Source of the DNA: Sterolibacterium sp.
Lineage (GTDB): Bacteria; Pseudomonadota; Gammaproteobacteria; Burkholderiales; Rhodocyclaceae
Direction: 5' to 3'
NCBI GenBank assembly: GCA_018061005.1
Contig: JAGOVA010000015.1
Span: 6,084-53,636 of the forward strand
Length of the DNA: 47,553 nt
Part shown: one piece after another, positions 1 through 9,363 of the stretch
How positions within the stretch are numbered: the first letter of the stretch is position 1
Layout: each line of letters starts with the position of its first letter
Position numbers and translations under genes: made by a program
The notes under the pieces: generated by a model
The model's database searches: none
The model's input: the letters and a program-made list of their open reading frames with translations, nothing else
What the model was told of the DNA's origin: nothing

Positions 1-582
1 GAGGGGGAGACCACTTCCTCGCTGCGCTCGTTTATTACGCGCCGCTTCGTTGCAAAATCCGCGCGGGTTGCGCCGTCGGCGCGGCTCGCCTTGCCTTGAG
101 ACGGCTCGGCGGCAAGGCTGCAGCGGTAACGCACCAAGCTTCGCCCGCTCCCCCCAGCCCCCTCTCACGAGGGGGAGACCACTTCCTCGCTGCGCTCGTT
201 TATTACGCGCCGCTTCGTTGCAAAATCCGCGCGGGTTGCGCCGTCGGCGCGGCTCGCCTTGCCTTGAGACGGCTCGGCGGCAAGGCTGCAGCGGTGACGC
301 ACCAAGCTTCGCCCGCTCCCCCCAGCCCCCTCTCTCGAGGGGGAGACCACTTCCTCGCTGCGCTCGTTTATTACGCGCCGCTTCGTTGCAAAGTCCGTGC
401 GGGTTGCGCCGTCGGCGCGACTCGCCTTGCCTTGAGACGGCTCGGCGGCAAGCCTGCAGCAGTAACGCACCAAGCTTCGCCCGCTCCCCCCAGCCCCCTC
501 TCTCGAGGGGGAGACCACTTCCTCGCTGCGCTCGTTTATTACGCACCGCTTCGTTGCAAAATCCGCGCGGGTTGCGCCGTCA
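1..582. repeat. Tandem array of a 168-bp unit, about 3.5 copies
   Basis: Three full units start at 1, 169 and 337, and a partial fourth runs from 505 to about 582. Copies differ at only a few positions, and the array is cut by the window edge, so its true length is unknown. At each junction (158-175, 326-343, 494-511) CCCCCTC faces GAGGGGG across a 4-nt loop. Each full unit also has GCCTTGCC facing GGCAAGGC (88-95 with 111-118 in unit 1; one arm is mutated in unit 3). The unit is a multiple of three, so long frames stay open on both strands; these look artefactual. The function is unknown. It resembles an expanded REP-type intergenic repeat. Confidence 0.9.
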
Positions 583-598
583 GGGTACGCAGAATGCT

Positions 599-619
599 CC
601 CTCCCCTTCAAGGGGAGGG
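599..619. repeat. REP-like perfect palindrome upstream of mrdA
   Basis: Two 10-bp arms, CCCTCCCCTT and AAGGGGAGGG, surround a single central base and are followed by CTGGGGCGGGG. This is the shape of dispersed REP-like elements common in proteobacterial intergenic DNA. It lies directly after the 168-bp array and 117 bp before the mrdA start. The rest of 620-736 shows no clear promoter or gene. Confidence 0.65.
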
Positions 620-736
620 CTGGGGCGGGGATGGGTCTGTCATGACCGCCATCTCGCAAAAATCATAAAACATCCACATCCCGCCTCATCCTCCGCCCAC
701 ACTGCCTAACCCATCACCGTCATCACCATCTTCACC

Positions 737-2647
737 GTGGAATTCAAGAATCCAGAACAAGAAATTCAACGTTACCGGCGACGTCTGCTGGTCGCGCTGG
801 GGTTTGTGTTGCTGGCATTTACACTGCTGTTTGCGCGCTTCTTCTGGCTGCAAGTGGTGCAACATGATTACTACCAGACGCGTGCTGAAGACAACCGGAT
901 TTCTCTGGTGCCGATCCTGCCCAACCGGGGGCTGATCCTGGATCGTAACGGAGTCATCCTGGCGCGCAATTATTCGGCGTATACGCTGGAAATCACCCCG
1001 TCGCGCGTGGCTGACCTCGATGCGACGATCAATGGTTTAGCGCAACTCATTGAAGTTCGCGCCAAGGATCGCAAACGATTTCGCAAGCTGCTGGAAGAAA
1101 GCCGGAATTTTGAATCCCTGCCGATTCGCACCCGGCTGACCGACGAGGAAGTTGCGCGCTTTATCGCTCACCGCTACCGTTTTCCCGGCGTGGATATCAA
1201 GGCACGCCTGTTCCGCCAATATCCTTATGAAACCTCGGCGTCCCATCTGCTGGGTTATATCGGCCGGATCAATGACCGCGACATCAAGCGTATCGAAGAC
1301 AAGGATCAGGAAGACAACTATCGCGGCACCGACCATATCGGCAAGAGTGGTCTGGAACAAAACTACGAGTTCGAACTGCACGGGCAGGCCGGCTTCGAGC
1401 AGATGGAAGTCGATGCGGGCGGACGTGCCGTGCGCGTGCTGTCGCGCATCCCGCCGGTGGCCGGCAACAACCTTACGCTGACCGTCGATGCCAAACTGCA
1501 GGAAGTGGCCGAACAGGCTTTCGGCGATCGACGTGGCGCGCTGGTCGCCATCGAACCCTCGACCGGCGGCATCCTCGCGCTGGTCTCACGCCCGGGCTAT
1601 GATCCCAACCTGTTTGTCGATGGCATTGACACCCAGAGCTGGGATGAACTGAACACCTCGCTCGACAAACCCATGATCAATCGCTCGATCAACGGGGCCT
1701 ACCCGCCCGGCTCGACCTTCAAGCCGTTCATGGCACTGGCCGCGCTGGAGACAGGCAAACGCACCCCGCATCAAACCATCGTCGACCCAGGCTATTACCA
1801 CTTTGGCGGCCATCAGTTTCGCGACGATAAAAAGGGCGGGCATGGCACGGTGGACATGTACAAATCCATCGTCGCCTCCTGCGACACCTATTACTACATG
1901 CTGGCTAATGACCTCGGCATTGATGGCATCGCCAGTTTCATGGCGCCCTTCGGTTTTGGCACACCCACCGGCATCGACATCGAAGGCGAATCTGCGGGAG
2001 TGCTGCCTTCGCCTGCCTGGAAGAAAAAGCGTTTCCGCAAGCCCGAGCAACAACGCTGGTATGCCGGTGAAACCATCAGCATCGGCATCGGCCAGGGTTA
2101 CAACACCTATACGCCGATCCAGCTGGCGCAGGCCACGGCCGCACTGGCCAACAACGGCACCCTGTTCCGGCCACATCTGGTCAAATACATCACCGATGCC
2201 CGCAGCGGCTCGATGAAACCGATCGAACCCTACCCCTTGCGCCGGATTCCACTGCGCCAGGAAAACATCGACGTGATCAAGCAGGCCATGGTCGGCGTGA
2301 ACAAGGAAGGCACGGCGGCGCGTGCTTTTGCCGGCGCGGAGTATGTTTCCGCAGGAAAAACCGGCACCGCGCAGGTATTCAGCCTGAAAGGAGAAAAATA
2401 CACGGAGCACAAGGTGCATGAACGTCTGCGCGATCACGCCCTGTTCATTGCTTTCGCGCCCGCAGATCAACCGAAAATTGCCCTGGCAGTACTGGTCGAA
2501 AATGGCGGCTTCGGCGCACAGGCCGCCGCACCGATTGCCCGGCAGGTGCTGGACTACTACCTGCTGGGTAAAACACCCCAAGGCCCCGCGCCCACAGATG
2601 AATCCGCAGGGGCTCACGAAGCGGAAGCAGCGGCGGAGACGCACTGA
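737..2647 (+). CDS. mrdA: Penicillin-binding protein 2, elongasome transpeptidase
   Basis: This is a class B penicillin-binding protein that cross-links peptidoglycan during rod elongation, anchored in the inner membrane with its catalytic domain in the periplasm. The 636-residue protein has one membrane segment at about 17-40, a PBP dimerisation domain, and a transpeptidase domain. The active-site motifs are visible: STFK (catalytic Ser326, Lys329), SCD (381-383) and KTG (541-543). Length is normal for PBP2. The start is a GTG at 737 without an evident ribosome site; it was chosen because the charged N-terminus before the membrane anchor begins there. It overlaps rodA by one base (TGATG). 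The usual upstream mreBCD genes are not in view; the repeat array sits there instead. Confidence 0.97.
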   Translation: MEFKNPEQEIQRYRRRLLVALGFVLLAFTLLFARFFWLQVVQHDYYQTRAEDNRISLVPILPNRGLILDRNGVILARNYSAYTLEITPSRVADLDATINGLAQLIEVRAKDRKRFRKLLEESRNFESLPIRTRLTDEEVARFIAHRYRFPGVDIKARLFRQYPYETSASHLLGYIGRINDRDIKRIEDKDQEDNYRGTDHIGKSGLEQNYEFELHGQAGFEQMEVDAGGRAVRVLSRIPPVAGNNLTLTVDAKLQEVAEQAFGDRRGALVAIEPSTGGILALVSRPGYDPNLFVDGIDTQSWDELNTSLDKPMINRSINGAYPPGSTFKPFMALAALETGKRTPHQTIVDPGYYHFGGHQFRDDKKGGHGTVDMYKSIVASCDTYYYMLANDLGIDGIASFMAPFGFGTPTGIDIEGESAGVLPSPAWKKKRFRKPEQQRWYAGETISIGIGQGYNTYTPIQLAQATAALANNGTLFRPHLVKYITDARSGSMKPIEPYPLRRIPLRQENIDVIKQAMVGVNKEGTAARAFAGAEYVSAGKTGTAQVFSLKGEKYTEHKVHERLRDHALFIAFAPADQPKIALAVLVENGGFGAQAAAPIARQVLDYYLLGKTPQGPAPTDESAGAHEAEAAAETH

Positions 2648-3744
2648 TGGAACTGAAACTCAAAGCGCGCTGGCACTGGCTGATTGCACCCATCGACGGC
2701 CCACTGATGCTGTTCTTCGCCGTGCTGCTGGCGTGCGCCCTGCTGGTCATCGGCAGCGCGTCGCCGGAGCGCATCGGCGCACAACTGATGAACACCCTGG
2801 TGGCACTGGTCGTCATGCGGATCGGTGCAGAATTTCCACCGCAACGCTTGTTGCGCTATGCCTTGCCGATATTCATTTTAGGCGTACTGCTATTACTGGG
2901 GGTCGCCTTGTTTGGCGACATTTCCAAAGGCGCGCGCCGCTGGCTCAACCTCGGCTTCATGCGGATCCAGCCCTCCGAGCTGATGAAGATCGCCATGCCG
3001 CTGATGCTGGCCTGGTATTTCCAGAAACACGAAGCCCAGCACCGCCTGCGCGATTACGGCGTGGCCGCCTTGATCCTGCTGGTTCCGGTCGGCCTGATTG
3101 CACGCCAGCCCGACCTGGGCACCGCGATCCTGGTTTTTGCAGCGGGTTTTTACGTCATTTTCCTGGCGGGTCTGCCCTGGCTGGTGATCGGCGGGCTCGT
3201 CACCGCAGCGGTGGCCGCAGCCCCCCTGGCCTGGACCTATGTGCTACACGACTACCAGCGTCACCGTGTCATGACCCTGTTCGACCCGGAGGCGGATCCC
3301 CTGGGCAAAGGCTTCCACATTATTCAATCGACCATCGCCATTGGTTCTGGCGGCGTACTCGGCAAAGGCTGGGGGCAAGGCACCCAGGCACAGCTTGAGT
3401 TCATTCCTGAACGGCATACCGATTTCATTTTTGCCGTATTTTCCGAAGAATTCGGCCTGCTCGGCAACGCGCTGCTGCTGGTGCTCTACGCATTTCTGGT
3501 GGGTCGCTGCATGATGATTGCCGCCAACGCGCCCACGCTATTCACCCGTCTGCTGGCCGGCAGCATCACCATGATCTTCTTCACCTATGCCTTCGTGAAT
3601 ATGGGCATGGTCAGCGGCATCCTGCCGGTGGTTGGCGTGCCACTGCCTTTTGTCAGCTATGGCGGCACGGCACTGGTTACGCTCTCGTTTGGCATTGGCA
3701 TCCTGATGAGCGTGCAGAAAAACCGCATGCTGCTGCAAAAGTGA
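2647..3744 (+). CDS. rodA: Rod shape-determining SEDS glycosyltransferase RodA
   Basis: RodA is the SEDS-family peptidoglycan polymerase that works with PBP2 in the elongasome. The 365-residue protein is polytopic, with about ten hydrophobic helices. It carries family signatures: the RQPDLGTA segment near residue 155, the ERHTDFIFAVFSEEFG loop before the later helices, and the C-terminal PLPFVSYGGTALV segment. Its ATG shares a base with the mrdA stop, and its own stop overlaps the following rlpA start, so the three genes are probably translationally coupled. Confidence 0.97.
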   Translation: MELKLKARWHWLIAPIDGPLMLFFAVLLACALLVIGSASPERIGAQLMNTLVALVVMRIGAEFPPQRLLRYALPIFILGVLLLLGVALFGDISKGARRWLNLGFMRIQPSELMKIAMPLMLAWYFQKHEAQHRLRDYGVAALILLVPVGLIARQPDLGTAILVFAAGFYVIFLAGLPWLVIGGLVTAAVAAAPLAWTYVLHDYQRHRVMTLFDPEADPLGKGFHIIQSTIAIGSGGVLGKGWGQGTQAQLEFIPERHTDFIFAVFSEEFGLLGNALLLVLYAFLVGRCMMIAANAPTLFTRLLAGSITMIFFTYAFVNMGMVSGILPVVGVPLPFVSYGGTALVTLSFGIGILMSVQKNRMLLQK

Positions 3745-4847
3745 CACCCGCAATGCCCCTCCTCCCCTTCAGGCAGCCCGCTTTACCAACCTTCTGGGTA
3801 CTGACATCGGTGCTGGGGTTGGCCGCCTGCGGGGGGTTGCCACAACACCCGGCTATCAACCGCACCCCGCAGGCCGATAGCGGTATCGCCCGCCCGCCAG
3901 CGTCCACACCCTCCCCAGCCAAACCCGTGACAGCCCCCACCTCCCGACGAGGGGGTGGCTACTACCTGGATGATGGCCCAGGCGAAGAAACGCCTTCTCC
4001 CGAGCGACTCGCCGCCATCGCCGATGCCGTGCCGAAATACGAACCTTTGCACCGCTTCGCCAACCGCCCCTACAGCGTATTCAACCGCGAATATGTGCCG
4101 CTGGCCGCAGCCGGAACCTACAAGGCGCAGGGCATCGGCAGCTGGTACGGGCGCAAGTTTCACGGCCAGCGCACCTCGAATGGCGAGGTGTACGACATGT
4201 TCGCCATGACGGCGGCGCACCCAACCTTGCCACTGCCCAGCTACGCGCGCGTCACCAATCCGGCCAATGGCAAATCGGTGGTGGTGCGCGTCAATGATCG
4301 CGGCCCATTTCATTCCGGGCGCATCATCGACCTGTCCTATGTCGCCGCCTGGAAGCTGGGTTATGTCGGCAATGGCAGCACCTTGCTGGCGGTGGAAAGC
4401 CTGTCAGCCGACGCGGCCACTTCGATGCTGCCGGCCACTTCGACGCAGCCGACCACGCCGACGCTGGCGGCCATCGAACCGGCTCGCGGCGATCCGCTGG
4501 GCGAGCTGATCCAGCGGGTCGATCAGCAGACGCTGCCGCCCGTCGCACAGACCGCCGGGGTACTCCCTGAAGTGAAAGAGTCGCGTGGCATATTTTTGCA
4601 ACTGGGTGCATTTGGCAATCCAGAGAATGCCGAAAGCTTCAAAGCCCATCTGGGGCGTGAGCTTACTGTTTCTGGCGCAGGGAATGCGGAAGAGAACGTC
4701 GACCTGAGCAGCAAACTGCGGGTGCAATCACGCGCCGGCCTGTATCGCGTCCAGCTCGGTCCCTGGCCAGACCCGCCTGCCGCACAACGCGCCGCCGAAC
4801 GGCTGCGCGAGATGTTCGACATCAAACCGATGATGGTGCGCCAGTAA
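3741..4847 (+). CDS. rlpA: Septal ring lytic transglycosylase lipoprotein RlpA
   Basis: RlpA is an outer-membrane lipoprotein; characterised homologues cleave denuded glycan strands. The 368-residue protein has a signal peptide ending in a lipobox (LAAC, Cys30), a proline-rich linker, a double-psi beta-barrel domain at about 125-215 (GSWYGRKFHGQRTSNGE, VRVNDRGPF, the catalytic Asp context DRGP) and a C-terminal SPOR domain at about 290-365 that binds denuded peptidoglycan. The GTG at 3741 overlaps the rodA stop (GTGA). An ATG at 3753 is an alternative start that keeps the signal peptide. The gene converges on phoR with only 11 bp between them and no obvious terminator. Confidence 0.93.
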   Translation: MTPAMPLLPFRQPALPTFWVLTSVLGLAACGGLPQHPAINRTPQADSGIARPPASTPSPAKPVTAPTSRRGGGYYLDDGPGEETPSPERLAAIADAVPKYEPLHRFANRPYSVFNREYVPLAAAGTYKAQGIGSWYGRKFHGQRTSNGEVYDMFAMTAAHPTLPLPSYARVTNPANGKSVVVRVNDRGPFHSGRIIDLSYVAAWKLGYVGNGSTLLAVESLSADAATSMLPATSTQPTTPTLAAIEPARGDPLGELIQRVDQQTLPPVAQTAGVLPEVKESRGIFLQLGAFGNPENAESFKAHLGRELTVSGAGNAEENVDLSSKLRVQSRAGLYRVQLGPWPDPPAAQRAAERLREMFDIKPMMVRQ

Positions 4848-4858
4848 GCGCAGCCCAC

Positions 4859-6148
4859 TCAGCCATCGACACGGCTGGCCGGAAAACGCGCCGTAAACCG
4901 GCTGCCCTTGCCCAGCTCGCTCTGGATATCGAGCTGCGCCTGATGTCGTCCCAGCACATGTTTGACGATGGCCAGACCCAGCCCCGTGCCACCGGCCTCG
5001 CGAGAACGGCCACGATCCACACGATAAAACCGTTCCGTCAAACGCGGCAGATGCTGCGCCTCGATGCCCGGCCCCGTGTCCTGCACGGCAAACGTAGCCC
5101 CCTGTGCAGAAATCCGCCAGATCAGGGTAATGCTGCCGCCCGCCGGGGTATAGCGCACGGCATTGCTCATCAGGTTACCCAGCGCGCTGGCCAGTTCATG
5201 CGCTGAACCGCGCAGGTTACCGGTGGCACTCTCCCGGTTGAGCCGCAGGGTATGCCGCCCGCCAGAAAGTGCCTGGGCATCGTGAAAAAGCTGGTCGATC
5301 AGGCGGTTCATGTCGACCACTTCATTTTCAGGCGGCGGCGACGATTCGAGCGTCGACAAGGTGAGCAAATCCTGCACGATGGACTGCATGCGTTGCGACT
5401 GCTCACTCATCAAGGCCAGATACCGTTGGCGGTCATCGGCCGGAATATCGAGTTCCTGCAGGGTTTCGAGAAAACCCGAAAGAATGGTGAGAGGGGTTCG
5501 CAATTCGTGCGAAACATTCGCCACGAAATCGCGGCGCATCCGTTCGATCCGATGCGCCTGGGTGACATCCTTGACCTGCAGGAGCCGATGATGTTCGGCA
5601 TACGGAATGACATGCAGGGCATACAACTGATCCCGCGGGCGTTCCGCACGCAGCACCAGGGGCTGGGTGAAATCGGCCATCTCAAGGTAGGCCGAGAATT
5701 CTGGCTGACGGACCAGGTTGAGAATGGACTGGCCACGATCACTGCCCAGTCGCAAGCCGAGCTGGTTTTCCGCCGTGACGTTACAGAACATGATGCGGTT
5801 GCCATCATCGAGCATCACGATGCCGTCTGTCAGAGCCTGTGCGGCATCGCGCAACAGGGTGATGTTCTGGTCGCGCTGCGCGATCTGCTGGCGCAAGTCT
5901 TTTTCGTGACGATACAGTCGACCAAACAGCTCATCCCAGCCCCCTTCGGCTTCCATATCGGGGTCAACCGAGGGATTTCTGCTCCAGCGATCCAGCCGTG
6001 CGAAATACCTGAAGTGATCCAGTTGCTGCAGCAGCAGGCCGACGCAGAACACCGCCCAGCCGTAGCCTGGCTGCGACCACCAGCCCACCAGCAGGGCGGG
6101 TGCTGCGGCGAGCAAGGTCAGCAGCAGGGTGCGCCCTAACAAAGCCAT
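4859..6148 (-). CDS. phoR: Phosphate regulon sensor histidine kinase PhoR
   Basis: PhoR is the inner-membrane kinase that phosphorylates PhoB under phosphate limitation. From the ATG at 6148 it has 429 residues: two membrane segments within the first 45, a PhoR-type linker, a PAS domain at about 95-195, the HisKA phosphoacceptor (FVANVSHELRTPL, His214) and a C-terminal HATPase with the N-box (NLMSNAVRYTP) and G-boxes (DTGPGIE, GTGLGLAIV). A TTG at 6160, preceded by GGGAG, is an alternative start that would add four residues. It is the last gene of the pst-pho operon, 25 bp after phoB. Confidence 0.95.
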   Translation of the reverse strand: MALLGRTLLLTLLAAAPALLVGWWSQPGYGWAVFCVGLLLQQLDHFRYFARLDRWSRNPSVDPDMEAEGGWDELFGRLYRHEKDLRQQIAQRDQNITLLRDAAQALTDGIVMLDDGNRIMFCNVTAENQLGLRLGSDRGQSILNLVRQPEFSAYLEMADFTQPLVLRAERPRDQLYALHVIPYAEHHRLLQVKDVTQAHRIERMRRDFVANVSHELRTPLTILSGFLETLQELDIPADDRQRYLALMSEQSQRMQSIVQDLLTLSTLESSPPPENEVVDMNRLIDQLFHDAQALSGGRHTLRLNRESATGNLRGSAHELASALGNLMSNAVRYTPAGGSITLIWRISAQGATFAVQDTGPGIEAQHLPRLTERFYRVDRGRSREAGGTGLGLAIVKHVLGRHQAQLDIQSELGKGSRFTARFPASRVDG

Positions 6149-6173
6149 CAAGGTGCTCAATGAACGCTCCCGC

Positions 6174-6860
6174 TCATCCTGCGCGAAAACGGTAACCCGT
6201 TCCCCGCACGGTTTCGACACGCTCATGCTGGCCCGAAGGCTCCAGCGCAACCCGCAGACGGCGCACATGAACATCGACGGTGCGCTCTTCGATGAAGACG
6301 TGATCGCCCCAGACTTCATCGAGCAGTTGCGCCCGGCTATACACCCGCTCGGGATGGGTCATGAAAAAACGCAACAGCCGAAATTCGGTCGGACCCAGCT
6401 CCAGCGACTGGCCATGCGCCTGCACCTGATGCGTGGCCGGGTTCAGCGTAAGCCCCGCCGATTCGAGCGCGTCATCGGCCACATGCGGCGCGCGACGGCG
6501 CAACAGGGCGCGTATCCGCGCAATCAGCTCGCGGGGTGAAAAGGGCTTGGTCATGTAATCATCCGCACCCACATCCAGCCCCTGCACCTTGTCTTCCTCA
6601 TGCACCCGCGCCGTGAGCAGAATGATCGGCAGCGCGCGGGTACGCTCATCCGCCCGCAAGCGGCGCGCCAGCTCCAGCCCGGACTGTGCGGGCAGCATCC
6701 AGTCGAGAATCAGCAGATCGGGCAGCGCGGCATCAATCACCGCCCGCCCGGCCTCGGCACTATCTGCACACTGCACCTGAAAACCGGCATGCCGCAGATT
6801 GACGGCGATCAGTTCCTGGATGCCCGGCTCGTCCTCGACGACCAGTATCGATGCCATCAC
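6174..6860 (-). CDS. phoB: Phosphate regulon response regulator PhoB
   Basis: PhoB is an OmpR-family transcription factor that binds Pho boxes when phosphorylated. The 228-residue protein has a receiver domain (acidic pocket ED at 9-11, phosphoacceptor Asp53 in LLILDWMLP, Lys in MTKPFSPREL) and a winged-helix DNA-binding domain (EFRLLRFFMTHPERVYSRAQLLDEVWG, ERTVDVHVRRLR). The start ATG overlaps the phoU stop by four bases (ATGA). Placement behind pstSCAB-phoU, with a Pho box upstream of the operon, predicts positive autoregulation. Confidence 0.96.
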   Translation of the reverse strand: MMASILVVEDEPGIQELIAVNLRHAGFQVQCADSAEAGRAVIDAALPDLLILDWMLPAQSGLELARRLRADERTRALPIILLTARVHEEDKVQGLDVGADDYMTKPFSPRELIARIRALLRRRAPHVADDALESAGLTLNPATHQVQAHGQSLELGPTEFRLLRFFMTHPERVYSRAQLLDEVWGDHVFIEERTVDVHVRRLRVALEPSGQHERVETVRGTGYRFRAG

Positions 6861-7546
6861 GCGCTGTGCTCCTTGAGATGACGGATGTCGCGTCCATCAA
6901 CGATATACACCACCTGCTCCGCCACATTTTTCGCATGATCGCCGATACGCTCGATGGCACGGGCAATCGACAGGATTTCGATCGACACCCCGATGGCGCG
7001 CGGGTCTTCCATCATGTGGGTGATCAACTGGCGGATGATGGCTTTGAATTCAATATCCACATTGCCATCGGCCTTGATGACCTCATGCGCCAGCGACGTG
7101 TCGAGGCGGGCAAAGGCATCCAGCGCCTCGCGTACCAGCAGCAGTGCAGCCTCGGCCAGATGGCGGACGTTGACGCTGGACTGGGTGGGATGATGCCCGC
7201 CCGAGTGGATGCGGCGTACCGCCTTGGCCACTTTCTTGGCTTCATCACCAATCCGTTCGAGATCGGTCACCATCTTGCTGACCCCCAGCACCAGCCGCAG
7301 ATCCGAGGCGGTGGGCTGACGGCGGGCGATCAGATGAGCGCAATCATCGTCGATGATTTTCTCCAGCGCGTTGATGGCACGGTCGCCCATGACAATTTCA
7401 TTGACGCTGACCGGGCTGCCGGCGTCATAAGCCTCCAGTGCGGCCGCCACCTGGGTTTCCACCATGCCGCCCATGTGCAGCACCTGGGTACGCAAATGAT
7501 CGAGCTCGGCATCGAAACGGCTGGAAAGATGCTGGTTTTCATTCAT
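6857..7546 (-). CDS. phoU: Phosphate signalling regulator PhoU
   Basis: PhoU is a cytoplasmic helical protein that links the Pst transporter to PhoR and shuts signalling off when phosphate is plentiful. The 229-residue protein shows the two three-helix PhoU repeats with their E/DxxxD metal motifs (ERIGDEAKKVA and ERIGDHAKNVAEQ). A GGAG lies about 8 bases before the ATG. It sits 17 bp after pstB and overlaps phoB. Confidence 0.96.
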   Translation of the reverse strand: MNENQHLSSRFDAELDHLRTQVLHMGGMVETQVAAALEAYDAGSPVSVNEIVMGDRAINALEKIIDDDCAHLIARRQPTASDLRLVLGVSKMVTDLERIGDEAKKVAKAVRRIHSGGHHPTQSSVNVRHLAEAALLLVREALDAFARLDTSLAHEVIKADGNVDIEFKAIIRQLITHMMEDPRAIGVSIEILSIARAIERIGDHAKNVAEQVVYIVDGRDIRHLKEHSA

Positions 7547-7563
7547 GTCGATATCTCCGGAAA

Positions 7564-8379
7564 CTAGCCCATGCGGCCGGTAATGTAATCTTCAGTGCGC
7601 TTGTCGCCTGGCTTGAGGAAGAGCTCATCGGTCTTGCCGAATTCAATCATTTCACCCAGATACATGTAAGCGGTGTAATCGGAAACCCGTGCGGCCTGCT
7701 GCATGTTGTGGGTCACGATCAGGATGGCGACGCGATGTTTCAACTCATGCACCAGTTCTTCGATTGCCCCGGTCGCGATCGGGTCGAGCGCCGAGGTTGG
7801 CTCGTCGAACAGCAACAGTTCCGGATCGGTGGCCAGCGCGCGGGCGATGCACAGCCGCTGTTGCTGGCCGCCGGAAAGATGGCTGGCCTGATCGTGCAGA
7901 CGATCCTTGACCTCGTTCCACAAGGCCGCATCTTTCAACGCCTGTTCGATCTTGTCATCCAGTCGCCGCCGGTTGCTTTCGCCACGAATCCGCAGGCCAT
8001 ACGCCACATTTTCGTAAATCGACTTGGGAAACGGATTGGGTTTCTGGAACACCATGCCGATCCGCATCCGCACTTCGATCGGATCTACTTCGGCTGCGAG
8101 CAGGTTGGTGTCATCCGGATACAGACGGATTTCGCCTTCGTAACGGTTGCCGGAATAAAGATCGTGCATCCGGTTAAAGCTGCGTAGAAAGGTGGACTTG
8201 CCACACCCGGAAGGCCCGATCAGCGCGGTGACGCAACGGTCATGGATCGGCATGTTGATCTGTTTGAGTGCCTGCATCGCGCCGTAATAAAAGCTCAGGT
8301 CACGCGCTTGCGCCTTCAGCGGCAAAGAGGACAAGGGAGACGTAGTGGACTGGGCGGGCAGGGGGGTTGCATCCGTCAT
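7564..8379 (-). CDS. pstB: Phosphate ABC transporter ATP-binding protein PstB
   Basis: PstB is the ATPase of the high-affinity phosphate importer. Motifs visible are Walker A (GPSGCGKST), a Q-loop within FQKPNPFP, the ABC signature LSGGQQQR and Walker B ([13 protein letters not shown]), followed by the H-loop (VTHNMQQA). The MTDATPL start at 8379 gives 271 residues, the usual length, with an AGG about 8 bases upstream. A longer form from 8409 would overlap the pstA stop. Confidence 0.97.
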   Translation of the reverse strand: MTDATPLPAQSTTSPLSSLPLKAQARDLSFYYGAMQALKQINMPIHDRCVTALIGPSGCGKSTFLRSFNRMHDLYSGNRYEGEIRLYPDDTNLLAAEVDPIEVRMRIGMVFQKPNPFPKSIYENVAYGLRIRGESNRRRLDDKIEQALKDAALWNEVKDRLHDQASHLSGGQQQRLCIARALATDPELLLFDEPTSALDPIATGAIEELVHELKHRVAILIVTHNMQQAARVSDYTAYMYLGEMIEFGKTDELFLKPGDKRTEDYITGRMG

Positions 8380-8402
8380 CGTGTGCCTGTTCAAAAAAGT
8401 GC

Positions 8403-9362
8403 TTACCATTTGATGTTCTTCCTCAATCGGTGACGCAGCCAGATGGCCAGCCCGTTCATGGACAGCACCATGATCATCAGGATGAATCCGGCGGCGGCGG
8501 CATTGGCTTCAAACGCGGGGTCAGGACGCGATGTCCAGTTGAAAATCTGGATCGGCATGACCGTGAAGGGGGATTGCAGCCATTCAAATAATCCGGCACT
8601 CCCTCCCGGGCTTATTTCACTGAACGGCAGGGGCGGCAGGAAGGCGATGAACGTCAGCGCGCCGATGGTGATGATGGGCGCGGTTTCACCAATCGCGCGC
8701 GCCAGGCCAATGATGATGCCGGTCAGGATGCCGGGCAGCGAATACGGCAGGATGTGGTAACGGCAGGTCTGCCAGCGCGTCGCACCGAGCGCCATCGAGC
8801 CTTCACGAATCTGCGGCGGAATGGTGCGGATCGCTTCGCGGGTGGTGACGATGACGATCGGCAGTATCAGCAATGCCAAAGTCAGCCCGGCCGTCAGGAT
8901 GCTCTGCCCCAGACCAAAGGCATACACAAACACACCCAGCGACAGCAGGCCGTAAATGATGGAAGGCACGGCCGCCAGATTGGTAATGTTGATTTCGATG
9001 AGCGTCGTCACCCAGTTGCGTTTCGCATATTCTTCCAGATACAACCCGGCCGCCACCCCCAGTGGCACAGCGGCGCAGGCGGTCACCAGCATCACCAGCA
9101 GCGAACCCACCCAGGCCGCCAGGATGCCGGCATGGGCGGCACGGCGTGAGGCGTAACTCATGAAGAAATCGAGCGTCAGCCGGTCCGCGCCGCGCATGAC
9201 CATATCCGTGACGAGCAGGAAGATCACCAGCAGCGCCAGCGACAGGCACAGCACGCCCGCGACCTGAAACAGCCGGTCTTTCCGCTTGCCCCGGGCGATG
9301 ACGGCACGCAAGGCGGCCGGATTTCGTGCTGGCGATGTTGTGGCGGATGAGGATACATTCAT
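8403..9362 (-). CDS. pstA: Phosphate ABC transporter permease PstA
   Basis: PstA is one of the two inner-membrane permease subunits of the Pst importer. It has a Lys/Arg-rich N-terminus, about six hydrophobic helices and the binding-protein-dependent transport EAA-type loop ([26 protein letters not shown] is the core region). The ATG at 9362 follows the pstC stop directly and gives 319 residues. An in-frame GTG at 9371 would overlap pstC by 8 bases and add three residues; either is possible. Confidence 0.96.
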   Translation of the reverse strand: MNVSSSATTSPARNPAALRAVIARGKRKDRLFQVAGVLCLSLALLVIFLLVTDMVMRGADRLTLDFFMSYASRRAAHAGILAAWVGSLLVMLVTACAAVPLGVAAGLYLEEYAKRNWVTTLIEINITNLAAVPSIIYGLLSLGVFVYAFGLGQSILTAGLTLALLILPIVIVTTREAIRTIPPQIREGSMALGATRWQTCRYHILPYSLPGILTGIIIGLARAIGETAPIITIGALTFIAFLPPLPFSEISPGGSAGLFEWLQSPFTVMPIQIFNWTSRPDPAFEANAAAAGFILMIMVLSMNGLAIWLRHRLRKNIKW

Positions 9363-9363
9363 G

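Noticed and set aside
1-582. Left array considered as a CRISPR
   Set aside because: Units are contiguous 168-bp copies without unique spacers, and no cas genes are present.
50-709. Long open frames on both strands across the left repeat array
   Set aside because: They arise because the 168-bp unit is a multiple of three; composition is Arg/Pro-rich, and there is no ribosome site or domain.
4848-4858. Terminator between rlpA and phoR
   Set aside because: The gap is only 11 bp and holds no hairpin.
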